In this document: in pieces, positions 54,082-62,362 of the stretch
How the letters are laid out: every line of letters starts with the position of its first letter
How positions within the stretch are numbered: position 1 is the stretch's first letter
Assembly: GCA_028818375.1 (NCBI GenBank)
Contig: JAPPOB010000009.1
Location: 62,001-126,000, forward strand
DNA length: 64,000 nucleotides
DNA from: Anaerolineaceae bacterium
Lineage (GTDB): Bacteria > Chloroflexota > Anaerolineae > Aggregatilineales > Phototrophicaceae
Direction: 5' to 3'
Notes under the pieces: generated by a model
What the model was told of the DNA's origin: nothing
Seen by the model: the letters and a program-made list of their open reading frames with translations, nothing else
Databases searched by the model: none
Position numbers and translations under genes: made by a program

Positions 54082-56769
54082 TTGAACGAGAACATCGCGC
54101 AGCGGGATGAAGAACCGACCGAAACCCGGTCGGACGCGCTGTGGCAGCAGACACCTCCGGCCGTTTCAGAGGGACCAGGCGCAGGGGCGGACCTGGTCGG
54201 GCCCGCGCCGCGATCCCTTGCGCCCCTGCCAGGCAGTTCCCGCCAGCAGACGCTGTCGCTCGGTCTCTTCCCTGGTTTCGGCGAACGGGACCTGCTCGCC
54301 TGCTCCTGGTATGAAAGCCAGGGGGAATTGCGGCGGGAATTCATCTGGCTGGAACGAAGATATCTGCAGCAGGCGGCGGGCAATCTCCTTCCGCTTGTGG
54401 CAGAGATCTGGCAGAAAGGCAGGGCTGCGGCCCCCGTTCCCTGGCCCACCGAGGCGCGCCGCGAATGTCTTCAATCGTTGCTACAGCAACACAATGGCGA
54501 TCTGGCCCCCCTGTTGCAGATGTTGGCTGCAGCGCTGGATGAGCGTGGCTTGCTGCTGGACGGAGGGGAACGCAGCACGCGCAAGCGGCTCGCCCTGGTT
54601 CAGGGCCTGATGGCGCTGCTTCCGGCGGATGCCCGGCACTTGCTGGGTTTCGCCAGCAACGTGAATGACGTCAGCGAAGGCGCGCCGGCCATCCTGTTTA
54701 GCGATGCCATGCTGCATACAACGCGCTGGCGCGTCAGCGACGAGTTGACCCTGCCTGCCCGGCCAGGTGGTCACTACCTTTCCCTGCTGGCGCAGTGGTG
54801 GACCGCGGACCTGGACCGTTTGCTGGCGGCCATTGATGGTCTGGGGCCATTTCCTGCCGGTAGCAGCCTGGCTGCCGGTCTGGACCAGTTGGCGAAGCTG
54901 TTTGAATTCGCCGGTGACGTCCGTAGCGGTGCAGATCTTCCGGCGGATGACATCAAGGACTTTCTCAAATCCGGACTTCCCCTGCCCGCCAATCTGCTGC
55001 CGGAGGCCCTGGGTCGCTTGCTGCAGGAAGCCCTGGACGAACGCGACAGTGAGGCTGCCAGACTCGTTGCAAGACACATGGATGCGGACCCGGCGCTGGA
55101 TGCCCGACTTGACTCCGGCCTCGCAGCCGCCCTGCAAAGCCGCCCGGATGCCGTATACGTCTTTGCGCGAGCGCAACTGACGGCGAATGGAAGCGCAGCG
55201 CCACGCTGGCGCAAGCGCCTGCAGGTGGCGGCGCTGTGCTCCCTGCAGATCGCCATTTGCGAGGCGGATGGCGCAACCATCATCAACTGGCTGCGCCTCA
55301 TTGCCCTTGAACCGGAGCACTACAGACTTTCGACCATTTTGCATAACGGCTTGCTGGCGGCAAGGCAGCGGGCCCATGACGACGGCGAAATCGCCGAACA
55401 CTTGCTGGAACTCGCCGTCCACCACGCACCGGACACGCTCGAGGAGTTGCTGGCGGACAGGGTACTGCTGGCGTCACTGCCTGACAACATCGGGCTGGTA
55501 CTGCGCGACCACGCCGGCGATCCCCTGTTGACCCTGCAACGACGGGGGCCGGAGTTTTTCCTGATTGCCATCGCGCAGGCGACGGCGGCGCGCGTGGCGG
55601 GCGCAATCAGCAGCGCGGCCCTCGAACAGATCTGGCTGCTGTTTCGTGCCGGTCAGCGCAACAACCTGCCGGCACGTTTTCAGCCCGAAGCCATCGTGAC
55701 GGCCTTGCTTGAGCAGGGTCCGGCCTGGTTGCCGGCATCGTCCCTGGGCAACATCAGCGCCCTGTTGCTGGCGGACCGGCGGGATGCCTTGTTTCTCGAA
55801 TTCGCGTCTCGCCTGGCGCGGGAGGACATGCTTGCCGGGACGCTGCCGGATGCGGCCCATCGCAGTCAGCGCAGCAGCGTGGACCTGGTGAAGCTGTTTG
55901 GTCAGCTGCCGGAGGACCTGCCGCGCCAGATCATCGTCGACAGCAATCTTGCCTTGCTGCGTATGCGCGCCTGGAATCAGGAAGCCCTGCCCCTCGCCGA
56001 ACTGCTCGTGCGCAATTTGCAGCAGGGTGAATCGCCGCGAATCGGCGACGAATCCCTTTGGCAGTTGCTGGATTATGCCGCTGCAACACGCAGCGAAATG
56101 GTCGCCCGCATTGCGGGCCGCCGGCTTTTTCAGACCCGCTGTACTTCCGCTTCGGAGCCACAGTTGACCGTCCTGCTCCTGCGATTGCAGGAGGCCCTGG
56201 GCTGGAGCGCCACGCTTCAAATGCAACTCACCGACTGGTGGCGGGCATGGGCCCGCACCCTGGGCATGGCCGACCTGACACACCTGGACGAGGTCCTGGC
56301 CGCCAGCCGGCCTCTCCTGCGCAAGCGGGAAATCGTACAGACCATTCTCGCCTTCCGGCGCATGCTGGGGACGGACAACATGCAGGAATTTGCGGCCAGA
56401 ATTGATTCAGTCTTCGACTTGCTGCAACACCTGTCGCTCGCCTTTGACCCGCGGAATAATCAGCCATCCGGTTTCGATGCGGAAACGTTTCGCGCCGAAC
56501 TGGCCGCCAACGGCGAGGAAATGTCACATAACGCGCGCGCCGTTCTGGCGCACGACCTGCGCGAACTGGCGCAACTGATCGGCACCATGGGCGACAGGCG
56601 CAGCCATAACACCCTGGTCCGCCCGAACATCGAACGTCAGTTGCTTGCAGGAGAGCACGCCCCGGAAAGCGCCGTCGACGCGCTGAAGTGGATCGCCGCA
56701 TGGCTGGAGCACAGCCAGCGGGATGCGCCGCCGCCTGGCGAGACGACGCGAGCGAACGGCGACAATTGA
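54082..56769 (+). CDS. Large protein of unknown function (895 residues)
   Basis: A long, leucine-rich, mostly helical soluble protein with no signal peptide, membrane helix or catalytic motif that I recognise. GGGAG lies 5-6 bases before the TTG at 54082, which is preferred over an ATG at 53959 inside uxuA. Residues about 30-80 are Pro/Gly-rich and look disordered; LSLGLFPGFGERDLLACSWY begins the ordered part. RLALVQGLMALLPADARHLLGFAS followed by PAILFSDAM loosely resembles the core of GTPase-associated (GAP1-like) proteins, but I would not assign it. The rest is helical repeats. It ends directly against the convergent rfbC gene (tga|tca). Confidence 0.75.
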   Translation: MNENIAQRDEEPTETRSDALWQQTPPAVSEGPGAGADLVGPAPRSLAPLPGSSRQQTLSLGLFPGFGERDLLACSWYESQGELRREFIWLERRYLQQAAGNLLPLVAEIWQKGRAAAPVPWPTEARRECLQSLLQQHNGDLAPLLQMLAAALDERGLLLDGGERSTRKRLALVQGLMALLPADARHLLGFASNVNDVSEGAPAILFSDAMLHTTRWRVSDELTLPARPGGHYLSLLAQWWTADLDRLLAAIDGLGPFPAGSSLAAGLDQLAKLFEFAGDVRSGADLPADDIKDFLKSGLPLPANLLPEALGRLLQEALDERDSEAARLVARHMDADPALDARLDSGLAAALQSRPDAVYVFARAQLTANGSAAPRWRKRLQVAALCSLQIAICEADGATIINWLRLIALEPEHYRLSTILHNGLLAARQRAHDDGEIAEHLLELAVHHAPDTLEELLADRVLLASLPDNIGLVLRDHAGDPLLTLQRRGPEFFLIAIAQATAARVAGAISSAALEQIWLLFRAGQRNNLPARFQPEAIVTALLEQGPAWLPASSLGNISALLLADRRDALFLEFASRLAREDMLAGTLPDAAHRSQRSSVDLVKLFGQLPEDLPRQIIVDSNLALLRMRAWNQEALPLAELLVRNLQQGESPRIGDESLWQLLDYAAATRSEMVARIAGRRLFQTRCTSASEPQLTVLLLRLQEALGWSATLQMQLTDWWRAWARTLGMADLTHLDEVLAASRPLLRKREIVQTILAFRRMLGTDNMQEFAARIDSVFDLLQHLSLAFDPRNNQPSGFDAETFRAELAANGEEMSHNARAVLAHDLRELAQLIGTMGDRRSHNTLVRPNIERQLLAGEHAPESAVDALKWIAAWLEHSQRDAPPPGETTRANGDN

Positions 56770-57318
56770 TCAGTCCGGCAGGCCGGTCGCTTCAAGTTCC
56801 GCCAGTGTCGGGTTGGAGCGATCGCGCGCCGACAGTTGCGGGTCCTCCGTCCCCCAGGGGATGCTGAGTTGGGGATCGTCCCACGCCAGTCCCTGTTCGT
56901 CCGAGTTGTCATAGTAATTGTTGACCACGTAGGTCAGGGTAGCGTCTTCCAGCGCCAAAAAGCCATGCGCCACTCCCTCCGGGATGAAGAGGCCCGGCCC
57001 GCTGTCGGCCCCCATCTCGACCCGCTCCACCCTGCGCCAGGTGGCTGAAGAACGACGCAGGTCCACAAGCACGGCCCGGATGCTGCCGCGGGTCACAACC
57101 CAGTAGTCCACCTGGCGTCGGTGCCAGTGCAGGCCCCGCAGGACCTGCTTTCGGCTGTCCGAGCGATTCATTTGCAACCGGTCCCAGCTAACCTGCGGAA
57201 ACCACTCTCGCCGAAAGGTCTCCATGAATCTGCCGCGCTCATCGCTGAAGGCGCGCAACTCAACAATGCCGACGCCGGCGATGCGCCCGGATTCGCGGAC
57301 GACTGAAACTGCGCTCAA
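56770..57318 (-). CDS. rfbC: dTDP-4-dehydrorhamnose 3,5-epimerase-like protein
   Basis: A 182-residue cupin of the RmlC/RfbC family in dTDP-rhamnose synthesis. RAFSDERGRFMETFRREWF, RGLHWHRRQVDYWVV (catalytic His region; the family has RGLH.Q) and FIPEGVAHGFLAL are the hallmarks. The start is a TTG at 57318 that overlaps the recO stop (TTGA) and follows AGGAGC. No rfbA, rfbB or rfbD gene is in the window, so a related sugar 3,5-epimerase role is possible. It is the last gene of the corC-cdd-recO unit. Confidence 0.88.
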   Translation of the reverse strand: MSAVSVVRESGRIAGVGIVELRAFSDERGRFMETFRREWFPQVSWDRLQMNRSDSRKQVLRGLHWHRRQVDYWVVTRGSIRAVLVDLRRSSATWRRVERVEMGADSGPGLFIPEGVAHGFLALEDATLTYVVNNYYDNSDEQGLAWDDPQLSIPWGTEDPQLSARDRSNPTLAELEATGLPD

Positions 57319-58136
57319 GACTCTCTGCTCCTGTTCCCCGCTACAACCTGCGGCGTTTGCAACAGACGCACACGGCGTGCGAAGTCCATACCCTGCAGGC
57401 GACGCTCAAGCACCCAGGTGATGTAGCCGGTGAGTACGCGTTCAAGGTCATTGTGCAAGGCTTCCGGCACGCGCAGGCTGCGTAACTGTTCCCAGGGGCT
57501 GCGTTGCAGGTGCCGCATGACCCGCAACGTCGCTTCAGCCAGCGGCATCTGACCCAGCCCGCGGCCGGCACAGCGCGGACACACCACGCCACCTGCTGCA
57601 TGGCTGAAGTACTGATCTTCGGCGATGATCACCTCGCCCCCGGGAACGCAAGAGTGTAACTCGGGCCGGAAACCCGTCTCGTCCAGCAAATTCAGTTCGA
57701 AATGGCGAACGACAAGTCGCGCATCAGGCTCGTGACAGAGCCGGCCAAAGGTGGCGTCCAGCAATTCGAAGACAGCCCGCAAGTCGTCGTCGCCCGGGTT
57801 GGTGAAGCGTTCCACCAGTTCGGCCACGTGCCCGGCCCAGGCGCTTCGCTGCAGGTCCTCATGCAGGGCCTGCCAGGGCTTGCGCAACTCCGCCTGGACG
57901 GCCAGCCCCAGTTCGCGTCCCCGATGCACCAGAAGTTCACTGCGGGTGAACAATTCCACGTGCCCGGTTTTGGCGCTGGATGGCCGGCGCGCGCCTTTGG
58001 CGATCAGGTCCAATCGACCCCGTTGTGGCGTCAGCACCGTAAGCAGTCGATCGGCTTCACCAAAATTGCGGCGCCGCAAAATGATGGCGTCGGTACGAAA
58101 GGTCCTGCTCCGCCGCTCCGCCGGCGCGTCGCTCAC
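57315..58136 (-). CDS. recO: DNA repair protein RecO
   Basis: RecFOR pathway mediator that helps load RecA on SSB-coated DNA. It has 273 residues: an N-terminal OB fold (AIILRRRNFGEADRLLTVLT, GRLDLIAKGARRPSS) and a C-terminal helical domain with a zinc site (HSCVPGGEV and VVCPRCAG). The GTG at 58136 overlaps the cdd stop (GTGA). With RecJ at 6.3 kb the window carries two RecF-pathway proteins. Confidence 0.93.
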   Translation of the reverse strand: MSDAPAERRSRTFRTDAIILRRRNFGEADRLLTVLTPQRGRLDLIAKGARRPSSAKTGHVELFTRSELLVHRGRELGLAVQAELRKPWQALHEDLQRSAWAGHVAELVERFTNPGDDDLRAVFELLDATFGRLCHEPDARLVVRHFELNLLDETGFRPELHSCVPGGEVIIAEDQYFSHAAGGVVCPRCAGRGLGQMPLAEATLRVMRHLQRSPWEQLRSLRVPEALHNDLERVLTGYITWVLERRLQGMDFARRVRLLQTPQVVAGNRSRES

Positions 58137-58537
58137 CCGACCAGCCCGGAGGGCCCGAACCCGCGCGGCAGCAACTCCTGCAGGGCAACTTCATAGCGGA
58201 TTTCCCCCTCCAGTGTTGCCACTACCACCTGCATGTCGGGAGAAAACTCGTAAAGCATCTGGCGACAACTGCCGCAGGGCGAACCACCACTCCGCGTCAC
58301 CACCGCGATGGCCAGAAAGTCACGGTCGCCCTCGCTGACGGCCTTGACCAGCGCCGTCCTTTCCGCGCAGAGGGTGGAGGGATAGGCGGCGTTTTCGACA
58401 TTGCAACCCCCGTAGGTTTTCCCGTTGGCCGCCAGCAGCGCCGCTCCTACCGGGAAACGCGAATAGGGGACATAGGCATGCCTGGACGCGGCGATCGCTG
58501 TGCTGACAAGTCGGTCGCGATCCCGTTTGGCATTCAT
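58133..58537 (-). CDS. cdd: Cytidine deaminase
   Basis: Zinc-dependent deamination of cytidine and deoxycytidine to uridine forms (pyrimidine salvage). It has 134 residues, the small homotetrameric type. The catalytic motif is CAER with C57 and E59, and the other zinc cysteines are C88 and C91 in PCGSCRQ. YVPYSRFPVGAALL and GGCNVENAAYPSTLCAER are conserved. Its ATG overlaps the corC-like stop and its stop overlaps recO. In many Gram-positive bacteria era sits between cdd and recO; it is missing here. Confidence 0.95.
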   Translation of the reverse strand: MNAKRDRDRLVSTAIAASRHAYVPYSRFPVGAALLAANGKTYGGCNVENAAYPSTLCAERTALVKAVSEGDRDFLAIAVVTRSGGSPCGSCRQMLYEFSPDMQVVVATLEGEIRYEVALQELLPRGFGPSGLVG

Positions 58538-59838
58538 GCGTCACCGCCTGGTGTGCCGGTCACCGCGGCCAGCGATTCATCGGCGCGGCTTACCTGCACC
58601 TTGCGAATACGCAATCCGTCCAGTGAATCGATGCGCAGGGTCAGACCGTGGTCCGTCACCGGCAAAACTTCTCCCAACCGAGGCACCCGCCCCAGCAAAT
58701 TGTAAATGAAGCCACCCAGAGTGTCGCTGGAATCAGTCGGCAGGTCCACCTTGAGCAACTCGTTGACATCGTGCAGGTCCATGCTGCCGTCGATACTGTA
58801 CTCATCATCGGTCTGACGGATGAACTCCACTTCCTCGCCAGTGTCGTATTCGTCCTGAATGTCGCCCACGATTTCCTCAACAAGGTCTTCGAGAGTCACC
58901 ACGCCGGCCGTGCCGCCGTATTCATCCAGCACGATGGCCAGATGAATCTTGCTCCCCTGCAGTTCCTTCAGCACCAGATCGGCGCGTCGGTCGCCGGCCA
59001 CAAAATGCGCCGGACGCATGAGCGCAGGAATGGGGGGTGGATCATTGGCATCGTTGTGCCAGGCGGCCAGCAGGTCCTTGGCGTAGAGCAGACCCTCGAC
59101 GTGGTCGATGTTGCCGTCATGCACCGGCAGTCGGGAATGACCGCTGCCGACAAACAGTCCCAGCGCTTCCTGCGAGGTCGTCTCCCGCGAAATGCTGACG
59201 ATATCGATGCGCGGCACCATGACCTCGCGCACCAGGGTATCGGTAAATTGCAGCACGGAGAAGATCATGGCCTTCTCCTCGTCCTCAATGGTGCCTTCCT
59301 TTTGGCCGGCGTCCACCAGGGTCATGATTTCCTGCTCCGTGACGCTGCCTGCCTGCCTCGCTGCACTGGTGACCCGTCTGAGGTAACGATTGAGTGGCGA
59401 CAGCAGCGCCAGCACAGGCCAGGCCAGTCGCAACAGCAACAGCCCCGTGCCTGCCAGCGCCGGGGCCAGCCGGTCCGCCCAGGCGGCGCCGGACACCTGG
59501 GGGATCATGCGGCCGGCAATCTGAAACAAAATACAGGCAGCAATGACCAGCAAGACCTGCGACAGGCTGTCGGCTTGCATGGGCAGCAATGCGCTGCGGG
59601 CCACCCAGGCGAAGGTCACAACCAGCAAGAGCGAGCAGGTCTGAAGTGCGACCTCGAGACTCTCTCTGGCTTCATCCAGCGAAAGCGCGCGGCGGGAGCC
59701 GGCGTGGCCCGCTTCCGCCAGCTCCCGCTGGTTTGTTCTGTTCATATTTTTTAGCGCTGCCTGCACCAGGTTGATCAGCGCAAACAGGGCAAACAGCGCC
59801 AGCAGCAGGGCGGCCTGCGCCGGCTCAGGAATCAACAT
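58534..59838 (-). CDS. CorC/HlyC-type CBS-domain membrane protein (CNNM/DUF21 family)
   Basis: A 434-residue protein linked to Mg2+/Co2+ efflux or homeostasis. Three or four N-terminal helices (about 5-160) form the DUF21-type membrane part. A CBS pair begins at VREVMVPRIDIVSIS and includes SRLPVHDGNIDHVEGLLYAKDLL and LDEYGGTAGVVTLEDLVEEIVGDI. The C-terminal CorC_HlyC domain follows (DEYSIDGSMDLHDVNELL). The N-terminal helix is weaker than a canonical DUF21. It is first in the coupled corC-cdd-recO-rfbC unit. The 196 bases upstream hold no gene; TACACT near 59985 could be a -10 for folC. Confidence 0.9.
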   Translation of the reverse strand: MLIPEPAQAALLLALFALFALINLVQAALKNMNRTNQRELAEAGHAGSRRALSLDEARESLEVALQTCSLLLVVTFAWVARSALLPMQADSLSQVLLVIAACILFQIAGRMIPQVSGAAWADRLAPALAGTGLLLLRLAWPVLALLSPLNRYLRRVTSAARQAGSVTEQEIMTLVDAGQKEGTIEDEEKAMIFSVLQFTDTLVREVMVPRIDIVSISRETTSQEALGLFVGSGHSRLPVHDGNIDHVEGLLYAKDLLAAWHNDANDPPPIPALMRPAHFVAGDRRADLVLKELQGSKIHLAIVLDEYGGTAGVVTLEDLVEEIVGDIQDEYDTGEEVEFIRQTDDEYSIDGSMDLHDVNELLKVDLPTDSSDTLGGFIYNLLGRVPRLGEVLPVTDHGLTLRIDSLDGLRIRKVQVSRADESLAAVTGTPGGDA

Positions 59839-60034
59839 GCAAATTCACTCCGGACGGGAAGGGCACATCCCAATCAGCCACGGCGTCGCAGCCATGGCGA
59901 TTGTGATCGATATGTTTGTTACGAGAATCGGGTGGGTCGCTGTCTTCGGACACAGCCTGTGGCAACCAGCAGTCGTTTCGCTTGCTACACTTTAGCACGT
60001 CTTCCTGCGCCATGCAACGGGGCAAATCGCCTGT

Positions 60035-61285
60035 ATGACGTCCCCCGCCTCCCTGCAAAGGGCCCTCGAACAACTTTGCCAACCGGTGCGCCGTCACAAT
60101 TATCCCCTTTCCCTGGCGGCCATGCGCGCCATGGCGGTCGCGTCCGGCCTGGCCCGGCGCGACGTCCTAGCAATCGTCGTCACCGGTTCCAGCGGCAAGA
60201 GCAGCCTCAGCCATCGTCTGGCAGGGCTGATGCGGGCCTCCGGCCTGGATTGCGGCTGTTACCTCAGCCCGCATTTGCACGGCTTTCGCGAGCGCTTTCT
60301 GTTGAACGGGAAGCGCATTGATCTGGCGACATTCTGCGAGGGCGCGGCGCTTGTGGCACGGGCGGCGGAGAAATTGCCCGATACGGTCAGCACCTTTGAA
60401 CGCAGTACCGCGCTGGCGCTCTGGTGGTTTCAACAACGCGGCGCATCTCCGGTCGTGCTGGAAACCGGCATCGGCGGTCGCTTCGATGCCGTCAACGTCG
60501 TCGACAACGGCCTGGCCCTGTTCACCTGCATCGAAGAGGAACATGCGGAGTGGCTGGGGGGAGATCTGGCGAGCGTGGCCTGGCACAAGGCGGGGATTTT
60601 GCGGCGAGGGGGCCACGCCATCAGCGCGCCACAGACTCCCGAAGTGCGCGCCATTCTGCAGTCGGAAGCGAAACGTGTTGGCGCCAGACTGAAATTCACC
60701 GACCAGGACCTTGCCGATGCCGCTCAGGCCAACCTGGTTGAACGGTGTCTGCTGCCACAGACCCCGGACCCGCCGAAAGTACCGGTGCCTGCCTTGCCCG
60801 GCAGGCTGGAACTCGTGTCGCCTCCCTGCGGCCCACGCCTGCTGATCGACGGCGGCCACACGGCCGAAGCTGCGCGGCATCTGCGGGCATTCATCGAGCG
60901 CGAGTCAGGCCGGGGTGGAAGGCTTCGCCTGATCACCGGATTTCTGGCGGACAAGAACGCCTGCGCCTGGCTGAGGGTCTTCGATGATCCGCGTTTCCAC
61001 ATCACCCTGACCCGCGCTCCCGGACATCGATCTGCCGATCCGCAGCGAGTCCATGCCGCCTGCCGGCTGGACGAGGCGCACATGGACGTGCAGCCGGAAT
61101 TCGGGAACGCGTTGCGGCTCGCCCGCCAAAGCGACGCGCAGCTGGTGGTCGTCAGCGGCTCCCTGCGGCTGGCGGCGCAGGCCCACGAATCGCTGGGGCT
61201 GCTTTCCGATGAGGAATTGGCCGAGGCGCGCCTGACAGCGCAGGTCTTCGGTGGCGACGCTTACCTGTCGCGCCTGCCGGACTGA
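60035..61285 (+). CDS. folC: Folylpolyglutamate synthase/dihydrofolate synthase (FolC, Mur-ligase family)
   Basis: ATP-dependent ligase that adds glutamate to dihydropteroate or folates. It has 416 residues. The P-loop is VTGSSGKSSLSHRL (the family usually has GTNGKGS), SPHLHGFRERFLLNG is the FolC-specific loop, ETGIGGRFDAVNVV binds metal and ATP, and LLIDGGHTAEAA starts the C-terminal domain. The P-loop substitution is unusual for FolC, so a related Mur-ligase-type activity is possible. Its last 25 bases overlap the convergent FAD gene. Confidence 0.85.
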   Translation: MTSPASLQRALEQLCQPVRRHNYPLSLAAMRAMAVASGLARRDVLAIVVTGSSGKSSLSHRLAGLMRASGLDCGCYLSPHLHGFRERFLLNGKRIDLATFCEGAALVARAAEKLPDTVSTFERSTALALWWFQQRGASPVVLETGIGGRFDAVNVVDNGLALFTCIEEEHAEWLGGDLASVAWHKAGILRRGGHAISAPQTPEVRAILQSEAKRVGARLKFTDQDLADAAQANLVERCLLPQTPDPPKVPVPALPGRLELVSPPCGPRLLIDGGHTAEAARHLRAFIERESGRGGRLRLITGFLADKNACAWLRVFDDPRFHITLTRAPGHRSADPQRVHAACRLDEAHMDVQPEFGNALRLARQSDAQLVVVSGSLRLAAQAHESLGLLSDEELAEARLTAQVFGGDAYLSRLPD

Positions 61286-62229
61286 CAGGCGAGCCAGGCG
61301 GCGATTTCCCCCGCAGCGACCCGCGCCTGACGGAGTCGGTCTTCCAGCAGTGGCGCTCCGTAGTCGCTGCCGATCAATGCGATGCCCGCCGGCAAACCCT
61401 GCCGCAGCGCCGCCATCCTCTGTGCATGTTGCGGCTCGTGGACTTCCAGGCAGTCCGGGCCGGGCCAGCGCGCCACCCGCGCGACCCGGTGCGTGGACGG
61501 CCAGCCCATGTTCGCCTGCAACTCGGCGATGACCTGCGCCGCCGGGACGTTCGCCGGCACCAGGCGCAGCCCCAGTTGCAGCAACACGTGGCCAGGCGGT
61601 ACGCGGGAGGGATGGTCGGTCCAGTGGCAGAAGGCGAATCCCGTGTCCGGCGGCGCGGGCACGGGCAGCGGTACGTCCTCCCGTCGGTAGCCCAGGGTGA
61701 CGCGGGTGATGGCGTCGTGATGAAAGTCGCGCAGGGCAGCGCCGACCTGCGGGCGCAGGGAATACAGCATGCGAGCGGCGGAATGCGCCGGCGCGGCGAG
61801 CACCAACGCAGGCGCCGTCAGTACGATTCCATTCTCAAGGCAGATGTCGAAGCCCGAACCAAACTGACCCAGTGAACTGACCGCCATGCGGGTAATCAGG
61901 GCGCCGGCGGGCAAAGCCTCCAGCAAGGGCATGATCAGGGATTGGCTCCCCTCCCTTGTGGCGTGCAGCCGCCGTCCGCCTTCCTGTCCCTGAAGTTCGA
62001 AGAACGCTTCCTCCGGCCAGGGGCTGTCCGCCAGTGGATACGCCGGGTCCCTTTCGAAGGCCAGGGGGCCGCTGTCCAGAACGAAACCCTCGCAGTGCTC
62101 GCTGCACAGACTGCCCCCGGCCCGCTGCCGCAACTCAATCAGGGCACAGGGCAGGTCGCGACGCAGCAATTCACAGGCTGCCGCCAACCCGCTCAATCCC
62201 GCGCCGATGACGATGACCCGGTCTGACAC
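61261..62229 (-). CDS. Protoporphyrinogen-oxidase-like FAD protein (short)
   Basis: A 322-residue flavoprotein from the GTG at 62229, which follows GGGAAGGGGCAGGG. The FAD fold VIVIGAGLSGLAAACELL and the arginine-containing LIELRQRAGGSLCSEH are clear, and VLDSGPLAFERDP follows. The C-terminal HRVARVARWPG and IALIGSDYGAPLLEDRLRQA match the HemY-type end. It is well below the usual 450-480 residues, so part of the middle substrate domain is missing. It may be a reduced haem-pathway enzyme or another amine oxidase. It overlaps folC tail to tail by 25 bases. Confidence 0.72.
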   Translation of the reverse strand: MSDRVIVIGAGLSGLAAACELLRRDLPCALIELRQRAGGSLCSEHCEGFVLDSGPLAFERDPAYPLADSPWPEEAFFELQGQEGGRRLHATREGSQSLIMPLLEALPAGALITRMAVSSLGQFGSGFDICLENGIVLTAPALVLAAPAHSAARMLYSLRPQVGAALRDFHHDAITRVTLGYRREDVPLPVPAPPDTGFAFCHWTDHPSRVPPGHVLLQLGLRLVPANVPAAQVIAELQANMGWPSTHRVARVARWPGPDCLEVHEPQHAQRMAALRQGLPAGIALIGSDYGAPLLEDRLRQARVAAGEIAAWLACQSGRRDR

Positions 62230-62362
62230 GCCCTGCCCCTTCCCTGATTGCGGTCTGGCCTGCGCAGTTATAAACTGCTGTGGGTCAGGTGGCCAGGGTT
62301 GTGGCCGGCCGGCGCCGAATTCTGATGAACAAGGTCGGCAACATCCGGATAACCGGGACACG

